This document shows positions 47,815 through 57,361 of a DNA stretch of 64,000 nt, piece by piece. Source of the stretch: a bacterium (lineage in GTDB: Bacteria; UBA8248); contig JAJDYR010000022.1 in assembly GCA_022825065.1 (NCBI GenBank), positions 33,021 through 97,020 on the forward strand, given 5' to 3'. The position numbers and the translations under genes are program-made. The number at the start of each line of letters is the position of its first letter. The stretch's first letter is position 1. The notes beneath the pieces were generated by a model. The model saw only the letters and a list, made by a program, of their open reading frames with translations, was not told the origin of the DNA and made no database searches.

Positions 47815-49389
47815 TCAAGCAGTTTCGGAACCTCCTGCTTCCATGAGCACTTCCCTTCTCGCCTTGGGAAGGGCCTGTATGATATCGGTTGCCGTGATTC
47901 CGAGCCCGCCCACTTCCAGGGACGCCAATTCGCCGGACAAGCCATGCAGATAAACCCCGCAAGCCAAAGCCCACTTTCGGGAAAGCCCCTGGGCGAGCAA
48001 GGCGCCGATGACGCCCGCCAATACGTCTCCACTTCCGGCGGTGGCCATATTGGAATTTCCCGTGGGGTTGTACCAGATTTCCCCATCCGATGTGGCGACA
48101 ATCGTTCCCCAGCCCTTCAAGGCGACATCAAGATGGTGTTGCGCAGCAAACGAGCTTGCATGCGTAACGCGATCTTCTTGCACTTCTCTCGTCGAGATTC
48201 CGAGAAGCCTCGCCATTTCTCCAGGATGAGGCGTCAGGATCAGCTGAGCCAGTCTGCCATCCAGGATGGTCAAATCCTGCGCAAGCGCATTCAGGCCATC
48301 GGCATCGAGGACGATGGGAGCATCAACATGCTGGATGAGGCGGTGAACAAGCTCCATCGTTCTCGGATTCGTCATCAGCCCGGGTCCAACGACCAGGGCA
48401 CTCATGTCTTCTGAACGCTCGACGATAAAATCGAACGCCGATGCATCCACAGATCCGGATTCCGTCGCCGGCAAAGACAACATCATGACTTCGGGATACA
48501 TGCTCTCTACCAGGGGATAAATACTTTCCGGCACAGCAAGCGTCACCCGGCCGGCGCCCGAACGAAGAGCCGACATGGCCGCCATCAAAGCGGCTCCCGA
48601 CATACCGGGTGCGCCGGCTATCAACAAAAGGTGGCCGGCGTCCCCTTTGTGCGCATCGGGGCGTCTTTCCGGCAAATTTTCAGCCACATCAAAAGGTTCC
48701 GTGACGTGGAGTGAAATGTTCTCTTCTTTCAGACACTCTTGCGGGATCCCGATGTCAACAGACAAGACCTCCCCTACATGCTCGGCGGCAGGCATGAGAA
48801 GATGACCCCGCTTGAGGGCGCTTAAAGCCAGGGTGATCTCTGCATTGATATACGGAAGTTCAGCCCTGCCCGTAGTGGCGTCGAGCCCGGACGGCATATC
48901 AATGGCCACTACCGGGGTCTCGCAGGCGGAAAGGATGCGGACGGCCTCCGCCGGAAGGCCCCGGGCAGGAGGCCGAAACCCGGTTCCCAGAATGGCGTCT
49001 ACTATCAGATCCGCATTCTTCCCCATCTCCTCCAGCAGTGAGGCGTTATCTTCCGCCACCTCCAATATGGGAATTCGCATCTTCTCGAGCGATTTCAAAA
49101 AAATGGCCGGGTCACCCGCGGCTTCTCTCAGGGGGAACAAAACCGCGACATCGACGTCGGCTCCTGCATTGAGCAAATGCCTGGCGACAACGAAACCATC
49201 CCCACCGTTGTTCCCTTTTCCGCAAACAACCAGAACACGGAGACCGGCTCTGCCGTATTTTTCCCAGATCGCTTGAGCGGATTTTGCCCCTGCCGCCTCC
49301 ATCAGGCATGTGGAGGGAATTCCATATTCCTGAATCGCCCGGTTGTCGATATTCGACATTTCCTGGGCTGTTGCGACGGGAATCGGCAT
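47815..49389 (-). CDS. nnrD: bifunctional NAD(P)H-hydrate repair enzyme (epimerase plus dehydratase)
   Basis: This 524-residue fusion has an N-terminal YjeF_N epimerase domain (about 1-215; VLVVCGKGNNGGDGFVVARHL, DAILGTGF) and a C-terminal carbohydrate-kinase-like dehydratase domain (about 225-515; GHLLLIAGAPGMSGA, LTPHPGEMARLLG, GSGDVLAGVIGALLAQG). It repairs damaged NAD(P)H hydrates. It starts two bases after the pdxJ stop. In many bacteria acpS sits between pdxJ and nnr, but here nothing fits between. Confidence 0.95.
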   Translation of the reverse strand: MPIPVATAQEMSNIDNRAIQEYGIPSTCLMEAAGAKSAQAIWEKYGRAGLRVLVVCGKGNNGGDGFVVARHLLNAGADVDVAVLFPLREAAGDPAIFLKSLEKMRIPILEVAEDNASLLEEMGKNADLIVDAILGTGFRPPARGLPAEAVRILSACETPVVAIDMPSGLDATTGRAELPYINAEITLALSALKRGHLLMPAAEHVGEVLSVDIGIPQECLKEENISLHVTEPFDVAENLPERRPDAHKGDAGHLLLIAGAPGMSGAALMAAMSALRSGAGRVTLAVPESIYPLVESMYPEVMMLSLPATESGSVDASAFDFIVERSEDMSALVVGPGLMTNPRTMELVHRLIQHVDAPIVLDADGLNALAQDLTILDGRLAQLILTPHPGEMARLLGISTREVQEDRVTHASSFAAQHHLDVALKGWGTIVATSDGEIWYNPTGNSNMATAGSGDVLAGVIGALLAQGLSRKWALACGVYLHGLSGELASLEVGGLGITATDIIQALPKARREVLMEAGGSETA

Positions 49390-49391
49390 GC

Positions 49392-50120
49392 TCAGGCGGG
49401 GCCTGCTCGTTCAATGATATTCGACATCTCGCGCACGGCTCTCTCAAACCCGACGAAAACAGAATGCGAGACAATGCTGTGGCCGATGTTCAGTTCCTGC
49501 AGGTGGGGAAGAGAGGCCACAGCTTCCACATTGAGGTAAGTGAGGCCGTGGCCGGCGTGTACGCCGATGCCGAGTCCGTGGGCCCGTAAAGAAGCATGGC
49601 GGAGTGATGCCAACTCCTTTTCCCGGGACACATGACCTTTGGCTTCAGAATAGGCAGCCGTGTTCAACTCCACGAAATCTGCGTCCAAATCCTTTGCGGC
49701 TTCGATTTGCTCGGAATGCGGGTCGATGAAAAGGCTCAAGAGGAGCCCGGCATCTCGCATCGGCTTCATCAAAGCGGCTATCTGTTGGATGTTGCCCGCC
49801 ACATCCAGGCCGCCCTCTGTCGTTATCTCCTCACGCCGCTCCGGAACCAGGGTGACCTGCTCCGGCTTCACGTCAAGGGCAATGCCTTGCATTTCCGGTA
49901 CAGGCGCCATCTCCAGGTTGAGCTTGCCCCGAACCACCTGGCGCATCAACCTCAAGTCCCTGTCCTGGATATGCCTTCGGTCTTCACGCAGGTGAATGGT
50001 GATACCCATCGCTCCCGCACGTTCAGCGATGAGCGCCGCCGCCACCGGATCGGGCTCATTCGTCTTTCTCGCTTCACGGATGGTGGCGACATGGTCCACA
50101 TTCACACAAAGTTCAGGCAT
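49392..50120 (-). CDS. pdxJ: pyridoxine 5'-phosphate synthase
   Basis: The 242-residue protein starts [19 protein letters not shown], the PdxJ hallmark. It continues with [54 protein letters not shown] and GHGLTYLNV. It closes the pyridoxine ring from 1-deoxyxylulose 5-phosphate and a 3-amino-2-oxopropyl phosphate. ATG 50120 is used because the conserved N-terminus starts there; a frame opening six codons earlier adds nothing conserved. Confidence 0.96.
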   Translation of the reverse strand: MPELCVNVDHVATIREARKTNEPDPVAAALIAERAGAMGITIHLREDRRHIQDRDLRLMRQVVRGKLNLEMAPVPEMQGIALDVKPEQVTLVPERREEITTEGGLDVAGNIQQIAALMKPMRDAGLLLSLFIDPHSEQIEAAKDLDADFVELNTAAYSEAKGHVSREKELASLRHASLRAHGLGIGVHAGHGLTYLNVEAVASLPHLQELNIGHSIVSHSVFVGFERAVREMSNIIERAGPA

Positions 50121-50233
50121 CGTTCCCCTCAACACCACAAATGCAACACCATGTTATATGGACGTTCTCGTCCATAGTGCCGGAAACCAGAGGCACTCCA
50201 GCCCTCAATCATAAATCGAAATACAGGGAGAGA

Positions 50234-52153
50234 CTAGGCTTGGCCGGGCGCCAAGTCAGTCGGCGATGACTGCGGATCCTCACGAGGTTTTTCCTCCGGG
50301 TGTGGTGAAGCCGAAGTGTTTCCTTTGCCAACCTCGTCTTTTCGCTTTGGACTCCTGGAAATTTGTCCGGTTTCCATCAAAGACTCGATATCTTTGAGAT
50401 CGATGGTTTCATACTCGAGCAACGCATTGGCGAGCAAATCGAGCTTGTCCCGGTTTTCCTCGAGCAATTTATACGCTCTCTCATAACTCGACGAAACCAT
50501 ATCCTTCACTTCATTATCGATTTCAAGGGCCACCTGGTCGCTATAGTCCCTGTGCTGGGAGATTTCGCGCCCCAGGAAGATCTGCTCATGTTTTTTCCCG
50601 TATGCCAAAGGACCGAGTTTCTCGCTCATCCCCCATTCACAAACCATGCTTCTCGCCAAGTCGGTCGATGTCTGGATGTCGGCTTTCGCGCCTGTCGTCA
50701 GTTCTTCAAAAACCAACATCTCCGCAGCGCGTCCACCCATCAGGCAGGCAAGCTGGTTCGTCAAAAACGTTTTATCGTTGCTGTAGCGATCCTCAAGAGG
50801 GGAAGACCACGTGCTTCCCAACGAAAAACCCCGCGGGATGATCGTCACCTTCTCGACGGGATCCGTCCCGGGTATCAGCAATGCAATAAGGGCGTGCCCC
50901 GCTTCGTGGTATGCGGTATTCCTCTTCTCCTTTTCGCTGAGCGCCATGCTACGCCGCTCCTTGCCCATCAAGACTTTATCCTTCGCTTCCATCAGGTCTT
51001 CATTTTCAACAGAGCCTTTTCCCCGGCGCGCCGCAAGAAGCGCGGATTCGTTCAAAAGGTTCGCCAGATCAGCGCCCGCAAATCGCGGAGTTCCACGCGC
51101 GATAAGATTCAAATCGACGGTTTCATCGAGCGGCACCTTCTCCGCATGCACTTTCAGAATCGCCAGGCGGCCTTTAATGTCAGGCAGGGAGACAACAATC
51201 TGGCGGTCAAAGCGGCCTGGGCGGAGGAGAGCCGGGTCCAACACGTCCGGCCGGTTCGTCGCCGCCATCAGGATGACCCCGTCATTCGATTCAAAACCAT
51301 CCATCTCGACGAGAAGCTGATTGAGCGTCTGCTCGCGTTCATCGTGGCCGCCACCGAGGCCGGCGCCCCTGTGCCGCCCGACAGCATCAATCTCATCAAT
51401 GAAAATGATGCACGGCGCATTTGCTTTGCCCTGCTCGAACAAATCCCGGACTCTTGACGCCCCGACCCCGACAAACATCTCCACAAAACTGGAGCCGCTT
51501 ATCGAGAAAAACGGCACATCCGCTTCGCCCGCGATGGCGCGCGCCAGCAGGGTTTTTCCCGTTCCCGGAGGGCCGACCATGAGGACACCCTTGGGAATGC
51601 GTGCGCCCAGGCGCGTGAACTTTTGCGGATCGCGCAGAAAATCAACGAGTTCTTCGAGCTCTTCCTTTGCTTCCTCGATGCCGGCCACATCTGCGAACGT
51701 GATCTTTTTCTTCGCGGATTCGGGCATCATTCGCGCTTTGCTTTTTCCAAACGAAAGAGCTTTGGAGCCGCCCATCTGCATCTGGCGCATGAAGAAAATC
51801 CAAACGCCCAGCATCACCAGCATGGGCAGCCAACTCAACAGCATGTTCATATACCAGGAGTTTTGTTCTACGGGCTGCGCCGTGATGCGAACGCCCTTGG
51901 CTCTGAGGGTGTCGATCAGCTTCGGGTCCTTGGGAGCGTGGGTATGGAAGGATCTGCCGCTAAGGTAGCGGCCCCGGATGTTGTCACCCTGGACAATTAC
52001 TTCGCTCACCTGTCCTTCTGAGACCGCTTGCAGAAAATCGCTATAAACAACCGTTCTGTCCGTCGAGCGCGGGCTATTGAAGGCCTGGAACAAGCCCACC
52101 ATTATCAACCCGATAATCAGCCAAAGCGCCAAATTCTTGTAAAATTGATTCAA
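50234..52153 (-). CDS. ftsH: ATP-dependent zinc metalloprotease FtsH
   Basis: This 639-residue membrane protease has two transmembrane helices (about 8-25 and 103-122) flanking a periplasmic domain. The AAA+ domain follows with Walker A GPPGTGKT (194-201), Walker [12 protein letters not shown], the pore motif [11 protein letters not shown] and the SRH region RPGRFDRQI. The zinc motif is HEAGH (416-420). It degrades membrane proteins and, in Gram-negative bacteria, regulates LpxC. That is relevant here because LpxC is fused to another protein at 61092-63224, so its C-terminal degron and control may differ. Confidence 0.97.
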   Translation of the reverse strand: MNQFYKNLALWLIIGLIMVGLFQAFNSPRSTDRTVVYSDFLQAVSEGQVSEVIVQGDNIRGRYLSGRSFHTHAPKDPKLIDTLRAKGVRITAQPVEQNSWYMNMLLSWLPMLVMLGVWIFFMRQMQMGGSKALSFGKSKARMMPESAKKKITFADVAGIEEAKEELEELVDFLRDPQKFTRLGARIPKGVLMVGPPGTGKTLLARAIAGEADVPFFSISGSSFVEMFVGVGASRVRDLFEQGKANAPCIIFIDEIDAVGRHRGAGLGGGHDEREQTLNQLLVEMDGFESNDGVILMAATNRPDVLDPALLRPGRFDRQIVVSLPDIKGRLAILKVHAEKVPLDETVDLNLIARGTPRFAGADLANLLNESALLAARRGKGSVENEDLMEAKDKVLMGKERRSMALSEKEKRNTAYHEAGHALIALLIPGTDPVEKVTIIPRGFSLGSTWSSPLEDRYSNDKTFLTNQLACLMGGRAAEMLVFEELTTGAKADIQTSTDLARSMVCEWGMSEKLGPLAYGKKHEQIFLGREISQHRDYSDQVALEIDNEVKDMVSSSYERAYKLLEENRDKLDLLANALLEYETIDLKDIESLMETGQISRSPKRKDEVGKGNTSASPHPEEKPREDPQSSPTDLAPGQA

Positions 52154-52249
52154 AATGCCTTCCTTCTCTTTCCGGTGAGCGGCTCTCTAAACCCTGAAAA
52201 CACGTTATCAGGATTTTTCTCATCCGTCTACGAGTGAAACTTCAAATCA

Positions 52250-53734
52250 CTAAGCCAACGAACTTAAGAACTTACTATCTTCACTCTCCAGCAACGCTTT
52301 AAGGGTAACCCCCCTCTTTTCATTCCCATCAAGCAGGAATTCCGCTGAAACCTGATGGCCGATGATCCATGCCACCTTGTCTCCGGCGGTCAGGAGAGGT
52401 ATCCGGTTCCTGAAGGCTCTCGGTATTTTTTGTTCTATGAGGTAATCCTTGAGTTTCCTCTCTTTCGTTCGCCCCAATGGACGGAATCGGTCTCCATCGC
52501 GCCGGGTCCGGATACAGGCATCCGCCCCCAGCTTTTCCAGATCAAACCGCGCCTCCCAAGCCCCATTTGTGTGAGGCGTGAAATCGCATGAAGCTTCTAT
52601 TTCCAGACGCAGCGAATGATGAACCGTCTTTCCTGGAATCCGCAGCCTTTGCTCCTCAAGCAGCTTGGATTCCCTATGGGAACAACCGAAGATCAGGCGG
52701 TCATATTCCCTTCTCGCCACCAGGCCGCCCGGCAAACTCAACACTCCCGAGGGCTTATCCCCCATCGCCAGGCCATCCAGGTCTTCAATCCATTTTCGCA
52801 GAGCACCTCTGCGGGCGTGAGCAGGCGATTCGCCCCTGAGCGTGTTCAGCACCGAGCGCCAAAGCTCGGCCCTATGCAACGGAGAGAGTTCTTTCACCTC
52901 ACGTAATGGAAAAACAATGAGTTCCTCATTATCCTCACGGATGAATTTCGCACTCAAATCCCTGGACATTTTATCCATAAGAGAGACAAGCGGGGTCGAT
53001 ATCTCCGCACTCCTGGCGATTCCGCTGACGGCCGCATCGCCTATATGTTCCCGTACGACCGGCATGATTTTTTTGCGTATCCGGTTTCTGAGGCGGCTCT
53101 CGTCCGCATTCATTTCATCCTCGACCCAGGAGATGCTCTGCGCCTCCAGATACTCCACAATCTCCTTGCGCGACACATTCAGCAAGGGCCGGATGATGTG
53201 GAACTCCTCTTCTCCTTTTGACGAAAACGGGGTCCGCCACTTCATGCCTGAAATCCCTCTCACGCCTGCTCCTTCAAATAAACGCATGAGCACGGTTTCA
53301 GCCTGGTCATCCATGTTGTGGGCCAACGCGAGGGTATCGGCGCCAATCTCCCTGGCGACCGTCAGAAAAGCCGAACGTCTCGATTCGCGAGCAGCTCCTT
53401 CGAGTCCCAATTGCGCTATTCGAGACACACGAACGTGCTCGCAACGGAAGTCAATGCCGTACAGCTGACACACGTGCCCGGCATGCTCAGCATCTTTTTT
53501 CGACAGGCTCCCGCGGAGCCCGTGTTCGACATGAACGGCGCAAAGGGGCTGTGATTCCGGCAGAAGCGACTTTAAGGACATCAAAAGAGCCGTGGAATCC
53601 GCGCCACCGGAAAAACCAACGAGCAAAGGGGCAGACCCGGCCTTATAAGCTGATTTTCTGAGGCCCTTTCTCACCTTGGCCTCGAATACTTTTTTTGCTT
53701 TCAAGGAAGTTCCTTGCGAGGCGCCTGCCATCAC
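52250..53734 (-). CDS. tilS: tRNA(Ile)-lysidine synthetase TilS
   Basis: The 494-residue protein has the PP-loop SGGADSTAL in LLVGFSGGADS, AVHVEHGLRG, LALAHNMDDQAETVLMRL and a GVRGISGM segment. The longer C-terminal part includes the TilS substrate-binding and C-terminal domains (RRDGDRFRPLGR, LKDYLIEQKIPR, WIIGHQVS). It makes lysidine-34 on tRNA-Ile(CAU). It sits in the usual tilS-ftsH order and right next to a tRNA gene with anticodon CAT. Confidence 0.95.
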   Translation of the reverse strand: MMAGASQGTSLKAKKVFEAKVRKGLRKSAYKAGSAPLLVGFSGGADSTALLMSLKSLLPESQPLCAVHVEHGLRGSLSKKDAEHAGHVCQLYGIDFRCEHVRVSRIAQLGLEGAARESRRSAFLTVAREIGADTLALAHNMDDQAETVLMRLFEGAGVRGISGMKWRTPFSSKGEEEFHIIRPLLNVSRKEIVEYLEAQSISWVEDEMNADESRLRNRIRKKIMPVVREHIGDAAVSGIARSAEISTPLVSLMDKMSRDLSAKFIREDNEELIVFPLREVKELSPLHRAELWRSVLNTLRGESPAHARRGALRKWIEDLDGLAMGDKPSGVLSLPGGLVARREYDRLIFGCSHRESKLLEEQRLRIPGKTVHHSLRLEIEASCDFTPHTNGAWEARFDLEKLGADACIRTRRDGDRFRPLGRTKERKLKDYLIEQKIPRAFRNRIPLLTAGDKVAWIIGHQVSAEFLLDGNEKRGVTLKALLESEDSKFLSSLA

Positions 53735-53765
53735 CTGAGATATCCTCCCCTGAGCGGCGAGGAAT

Positions 53766-53842
53766 TGGTAGCGGCGGAGGGACTTGAACCCCCAACACTA
53801 CGGATATGAGCCGTATGCTCTAACCGGTTGAGCTACGCCGCC
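53766..53842 (-). tRNA. tRNA-Met (elongator, anticodon CAT)
   Basis: A 77-base cloverleaf with encoded CCA on the minus strand. The acceptor is GGCGGCG against CGCCGCT, the D-arm GCTC AACCGGTTA GAGC, the anticodon arm TACGG CTCATAT CCGTA and the T-loop TTCAAGT. Anticodon CAT fits methionine or lysidine-modified isoleucine. GGCGGCG and the ACGGCTCATATCCGT arm resemble bacterial elongator tRNA-Met. The acceptor lacks the C4-G69 and C5-G68 pairs used by E. coli TilS, so Met is more likely. Confidence 0.85.
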
Positions 53843-53855
53843 AGAATGCACCCCG

Positions 53856-54011
53856 TCAGGGAGACTGCTTGGGTCGGAATATGGCGAAAACAAACATGGC
53901 AGAGAGAATATAGAAAAAAACCTGCATACCAATGTCTTCCATGCGAAAGCCTACCATCAAGCACAGATATCCCAAAAAGAGCAAGATCAGAATTTCGATT
54001 TCACGCCTCAT
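53856..54011 (-). CDS. 51-residue hydrophobic membrane protein, unknown
   Basis: The frame starts with an ATG whose last two bases belong to the TGA stop of the upstream small gene (ATGA overlap). It reads MRREIEILILLFLGY, then a second hydrophobic segment QVFFYILSAMFVFAIF, and ends RPKQSP. The two hydrophobic stretches (about 6-20 and 29-46) look like a small helical hairpin in the membrane with a basic start and end. The overlap and the codon-sensible composition argue for a real gene although it is short. The function is unknown. It lies 14 bases before the tRNA-Met gene. Confidence 0.55.
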   Translation of the reverse strand: MRREIEILILLFLGYLCLMVGFRMEDIGMQVFFYILSAMFVFAIFRPKQSP

Positions 54012-54355
54012 TTGTCGTTTGCTCCCCGTTCTAGGCCTTCGGATGAAGACGGAATTTCCTTCGATTGCGTTTGCTGTAATCTCAAGTCCGGTGAAAATTC
54101 CGGACAGAAAATCGCCCCGTTCGGTTCATTACGATACTTCAGGCGGCAACCCTCTCGCCAAGCGCAAACAACGCACTCGCGAACTCCCTGGTAGGCCACG
54201 CTCAAATATCTCCTTCCAAAATTCCGCCTCACTACAGGAGCAGAATATAAATGCCTGGAACCGAAAACGTCAAGTTTTCTATTTTTCCGGTTTTCCCTTC
54301 CCGCAAACTCCAAGACCGAACAACACTTCATGGGAAAATCCATAAACCGCTTCAA
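54008..54355 (-). CDS. small cysteine-motif protein, unknown
   Basis: This 115-residue frame directly follows proS (25 bases). The recognisable core is residues about 45-92: YLSVAYQGVRECVVCAWRE, then GC, a spacer, and FCPEFSPDL. This gives the pattern C-x2-C-x5-C-x(n)-C-P-x-F that could bind zinc or an Fe-S cluster. The N-terminal 40 residues are less convincing, and the true start could be any of TTG 54355, ATG 54343, ATG 54331 or later. The downstream 51-residue gene starts within its stop codon. The family is unknown. Confidence 0.5.
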   Translation of the reverse strand: MKRFMDFPMKCCSVLEFAGRENRKNRKLDVFGSRHLYSAPVVRRNFGRRYLSVAYQGVRECVVCAWREGCRLKYRNEPNGAIFCPEFSPDLRLQQTQSKEIPSSSEGLERGANDK

Positions 54356-54379
54356 AACAAAACCTGAAAACCTTGCAAA

Positions 54380-56092
54380 TTAACTGCCGGATTTCATTTC
54401 TTCGGAAATCAGATTTTCCAAAAAAGTTGACGTCTCGCTAATCGCCACAAGTTGTGTTTCTCCCGTCCTTCTCGATTTTATCTCGATTTTACCTTCCTTG
54501 AGGCCTCTGGGTCCGATGACCGCTTTGTAAGGAAACCCGATGAGATCGGCATCCTTGAATTTCACGCCCGGGCGCTCATCCCTGTCATCAAGCGCGACAT
54601 CCAGCCCTGCGGCCTCGAGCGAGTCGTAGAGGTGGTCGCAAACTTTCATGGTTTCATCATCCACTCTCACCGGAATGATGTCCACATGATACGGAGCGAT
54701 GGGAGTCGGCCAGATGATGCCGTCCTCATCATGGTTCTGCTCTATGGCCGCTGCGACTGTTCGGCCTACGCCGATGCCATAACAGCCCATGACGATAGTG
54801 TGCGTCTCACCATTCTCGTCCTGATAGGTAGCGTCTAAAGATTCAGAATACTTACAACCCAGCTTGAAGACATGCCCCACCTCGATGCCTCGCCTGATGC
54901 TGAGCCCAGCCTCGCATTTGGGGCAGGCGTCTCCCTCCTGGGCAACAGTGAGGTCGGCAAATTTGCCTGCGGTAAAGTCACGACCCTCGCGAGCGCCTGT
55001 GTAGTGATAGTCCGTTTGGTTTGCCCCGACAATGAGCCCTTCGCTATTTTGAAGGGCGCAATCCGCCACGAGCCGAACATTTGACAAGCCTACCGGGCCC
55101 GCAAAGCCCACTTCAGAGTTTGTCAGCTTCTCTACCGTCTCGGCGTCGGCAAGCTCGATATCCACCGCATCGAGCGCATTTTTCAGTTTGATCTCGTTCA
55201 GTTCCCTGTGGCCTGGAATCATAGCGGCCACCGGCTCATCGTCTGCGATATACAAAAGAGTCTTGACCATCCGGTACGGAGGCAGAGAGAAAAATTCCGC
55301 CACTTCTTCTATGGAATGAGCGCCGGGCGTATGGACTTTCTTAAGCTCGCCTCCCTCATTCCCGGGCAACTGCAAGGATACCGGCGATTTTTCCACATTC
55401 GCTGCGTACCCACACGAATCGCAAACGGTGATCGCCTCCTCGCCCGTATCGGCCATGACCATGAACTCGTGCGAAAAACTCCCGCCGATGGCCCCTGAAT
55501 CCGCCTCCACGGCGCTGAACTTCAGTCCACAGCGATGAAATATCCGGGTATAGGCCTGCACCATCTCTTCATAACTTCGCTCCGCGCCCGCTTCGTCTCT
55601 ATCAAAGCTGTAGCCGTCCTTCATCGTGAATTCCCGCCCACGCATCACGCCGAAACGGGGCCTGATCTCGTCCCTGAATTTCGTTTGAATCTGATAGAGA
55701 TTGAGCGGCAGGTCCCGATAACTCCTTACCTCGCGCGCCACCAGATCGGTGATTACCTCCTCATGCGTGGGTCCCAGACAAAAATCTCGCTCATGGCGAT
55801 CTTTCAAGCGGATCAATTCTTTCCCGTATACTTCCCATCGTCCCGTTTTTCGCCAAAGCTCGGCCGGATTCAGCGCAGGAAGGAAAACTTCTTGCGCGTC
55901 TGCGCGATTCAACTCCTCACGCAATATCTGCTCGACCTTGCGCTGCACGCGCACGCCGATGGGCAAAAGCGTATATACGCCTGCCGCCAATCGGCGGATC
56001 ATGCCTGAGCGCACCATCAGTTTATGGCTGACGACTTCCGCTTCGGCGGGCGCTTCTTTTAATGTGGGCAAAAAACCTCGTGAGAATCGCAT
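54380..56092 (-). CDS. proS: prolyl-tRNA synthetase
   Basis: The 570-residue protein has class II motifs (RSGMIRRLAAGVYTLLPIG, VRKVEQILREEL-type motif 1; RDEIRPRFGVMRGREFTMKDGYSF motif 2; CYGIGVGRTVAA motif 3). The bacterial-type editing insertion lies between motifs 2 and 3 (about 230-380; HSIEEVAEFFSLPPYRMVKTLLY). The C-terminal anticodon-binding domain follows. It charges the two tRNA-Pro species found in this window at 6321 and 11540. It sits 14 bases after ispG. Confidence 0.97.
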   Translation of the reverse strand: MRFSRGFLPTLKEAPAEAEVVSHKLMVRSGMIRRLAAGVYTLLPIGVRVQRKVEQILREELNRADAQEVFLPALNPAELWRKTGRWEVYGKELIRLKDRHERDFCLGPTHEEVITDLVAREVRSYRDLPLNLYQIQTKFRDEIRPRFGVMRGREFTMKDGYSFDRDEAGAERSYEEMVQAYTRIFHRCGLKFSAVEADSGAIGGSFSHEFMVMADTGEEAITVCDSCGYAANVEKSPVSLQLPGNEGGELKKVHTPGAHSIEEVAEFFSLPPYRMVKTLLYIADDEPVAAMIPGHRELNEIKLKNALDAVDIELADAETVEKLTNSEVGFAGPVGLSNVRLVADCALQNSEGLIVGANQTDYHYTGAREGRDFTAGKFADLTVAQEGDACPKCEAGLSIRRGIEVGHVFKLGCKYSESLDATYQDENGETHTIVMGCYGIGVGRTVAAAIEQNHDEDGIIWPTPIAPYHVDIIPVRVDDETMKVCDHLYDSLEAAGLDVALDDRDERPGVKFKDADLIGFPYKAVIGPRGLKEGKIEIKSRRTGETQLVAISETSTFLENLISEEMKSGS

Positions 56093-56105
56093 CTATCAGA
56101 TTTTC

Positions 56106-57350
56106 TTAGGAGTGAGTTACCTCAAATTGGCCTTTTTCGTATTGCTCCGCAAGTTGCTCTACGCGCTCCACCAGGTTTTTCTTGATGTCCTCATAGGATA
56201 CCAGACCTGACTTCTCGCCTTTCATGAAAATCAGAGCGCGCTTATGGCCGCCGGCCACGCCGATGTCGGCATCTTTCGCCTCACCAGGACCGTTCACCTC
56301 ACAGCCCATGACGGCCACTGTAATAGGCGCATCAATATGGGCAAGCTCCTGCTCTACTTCCATGGTGAGCTTGTCCACGTCAATTTGAACACGCCCACAC
56401 GATGGACACGCGACGACATTCACGCCCTTTTGGCGCAACTTCAGGCTTTTTAGAATTTCGTAGCCCACGCGCACCTCTTCCACCGGGTCCGCCGCCAGGG
56501 AAACGCGAATCGTGTCACCGATACCTTCCGAAAGCAGAATGCCCAGGCCGACAGAGCTTTTTACGCTGCCCGTCTGGAGGCTCCCACTCTCCGTGATGCC
56601 CAGATGGAGAGGATACTCGACGCGTTTCGCCATCAATCGATAGGCTTTTACCGTCCTCGCGACATCGGAGGCCTTCAAGGAGATCTTCGTGTCATAAAAG
56701 TTTCGCTTCTCCAGCATGGCGACATGGCGCAACCCACTCTCCACCATCGCCTCGGGCGTTGCGCCGCCGAAACGATCAAGCAGGTGCTTTTCCAGGGAGC
56801 CGGCGTTCACGCCAACGCGGATGGGCAGGCCATTGCCTTTCGCCGCATCGACCACTTCGCTCACCCTCTCTTCCCCGTTGATGTTGCCGGGGTTGATGCG
56901 CAGGCAATCGATCCCCGCATCCGCAGCCATCAAGGCATAGCGATAGTCGAAGTGAATATCCGCCACCAGGGGCATCTCGGTGCGTTTCCTGATTTCACAG
57001 AGCGCATTGGCCGACTTTTCGTCAGGAACAGCCAGACGAACGATTTCACACCCCGCAGCTTCGAGTCGCTCTATTTGGCCTACGGTCCCCTCCACATCAT
57101 GCGTGTAGGTATTGCACATCGATTGCACCACGATGGGAGCACCGCCACCAATTTTGACGCCCCGCACTTCAACCTGAGAACTTCTTCGTCGATTGAGCGG
57201 GAACAAGGAAGGATCCGCACAAGGCAACGCCTCGCCGGCCTCTTCCGCTCCAAGCATCGGCAAAGCGGCGCTGCTCTGCTCTTTAGGCGGGAGGCCAATC
57301 CCCGGTATGGGTTTGGTGTAAAAAACGTCGTCCGTAAATGCCTCAAACAA
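56106..57350 (-). CDS. ispG: 4-hydroxy-3-methylbut-2-enyl diphosphate synthase (IspG/GcpE)
   Basis: This 414-residue protein has the IspG core from about residue 52 onward: GGGAPIVVQSMCNTYTHD, VADIHFDYRYALMAADAGIDCLRINPGNI and the [4Fe-4S] cysteines in CPSCGR and MGCEVNGPGEA. It acts in the MEP isoprenoid pathway. The N-terminal 50 residues have no match to the family. They begin at TTG 57350, seven bases after AGGGGA, so the extension may be real. A shorter start at ATG 57257 is also possible. It starts 11 bases after rseP. Confidence 0.94.
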   Translation of the reverse strand: MFEAFTDDVFYTKPIPGIGLPPKEQSSAALPMLGAEEAGEALPCADPSLFPLNRRRSSQVEVRGVKIGGGAPIVVQSMCNTYTHDVEGTVGQIERLEAAGCEIVRLAVPDEKSANALCEIRKRTEMPLVADIHFDYRYALMAADAGIDCLRINPGNINGEERVSEVVDAAKGNGLPIRVGVNAGSLEKHLLDRFGGATPEAMVESGLRHVAMLEKRNFYDTKISLKASDVARTVKAYRLMAKRVEYPLHLGITESGSLQTGSVKSSVGLGILLSEGIGDTIRVSLAADPVEEVRVGYEILKSLKLRQKGVNVVACPSCGRVQIDVDKLTMEVEQELAHIDAPITVAVMGCEVNGPGEAKDADIGVAGGHKRALIFMKGEKSGLVSYEDIKKNLVERVEQLAEQYEKGQFEVTHS

Positions 57351-57361
57351 TGCACAATCCC

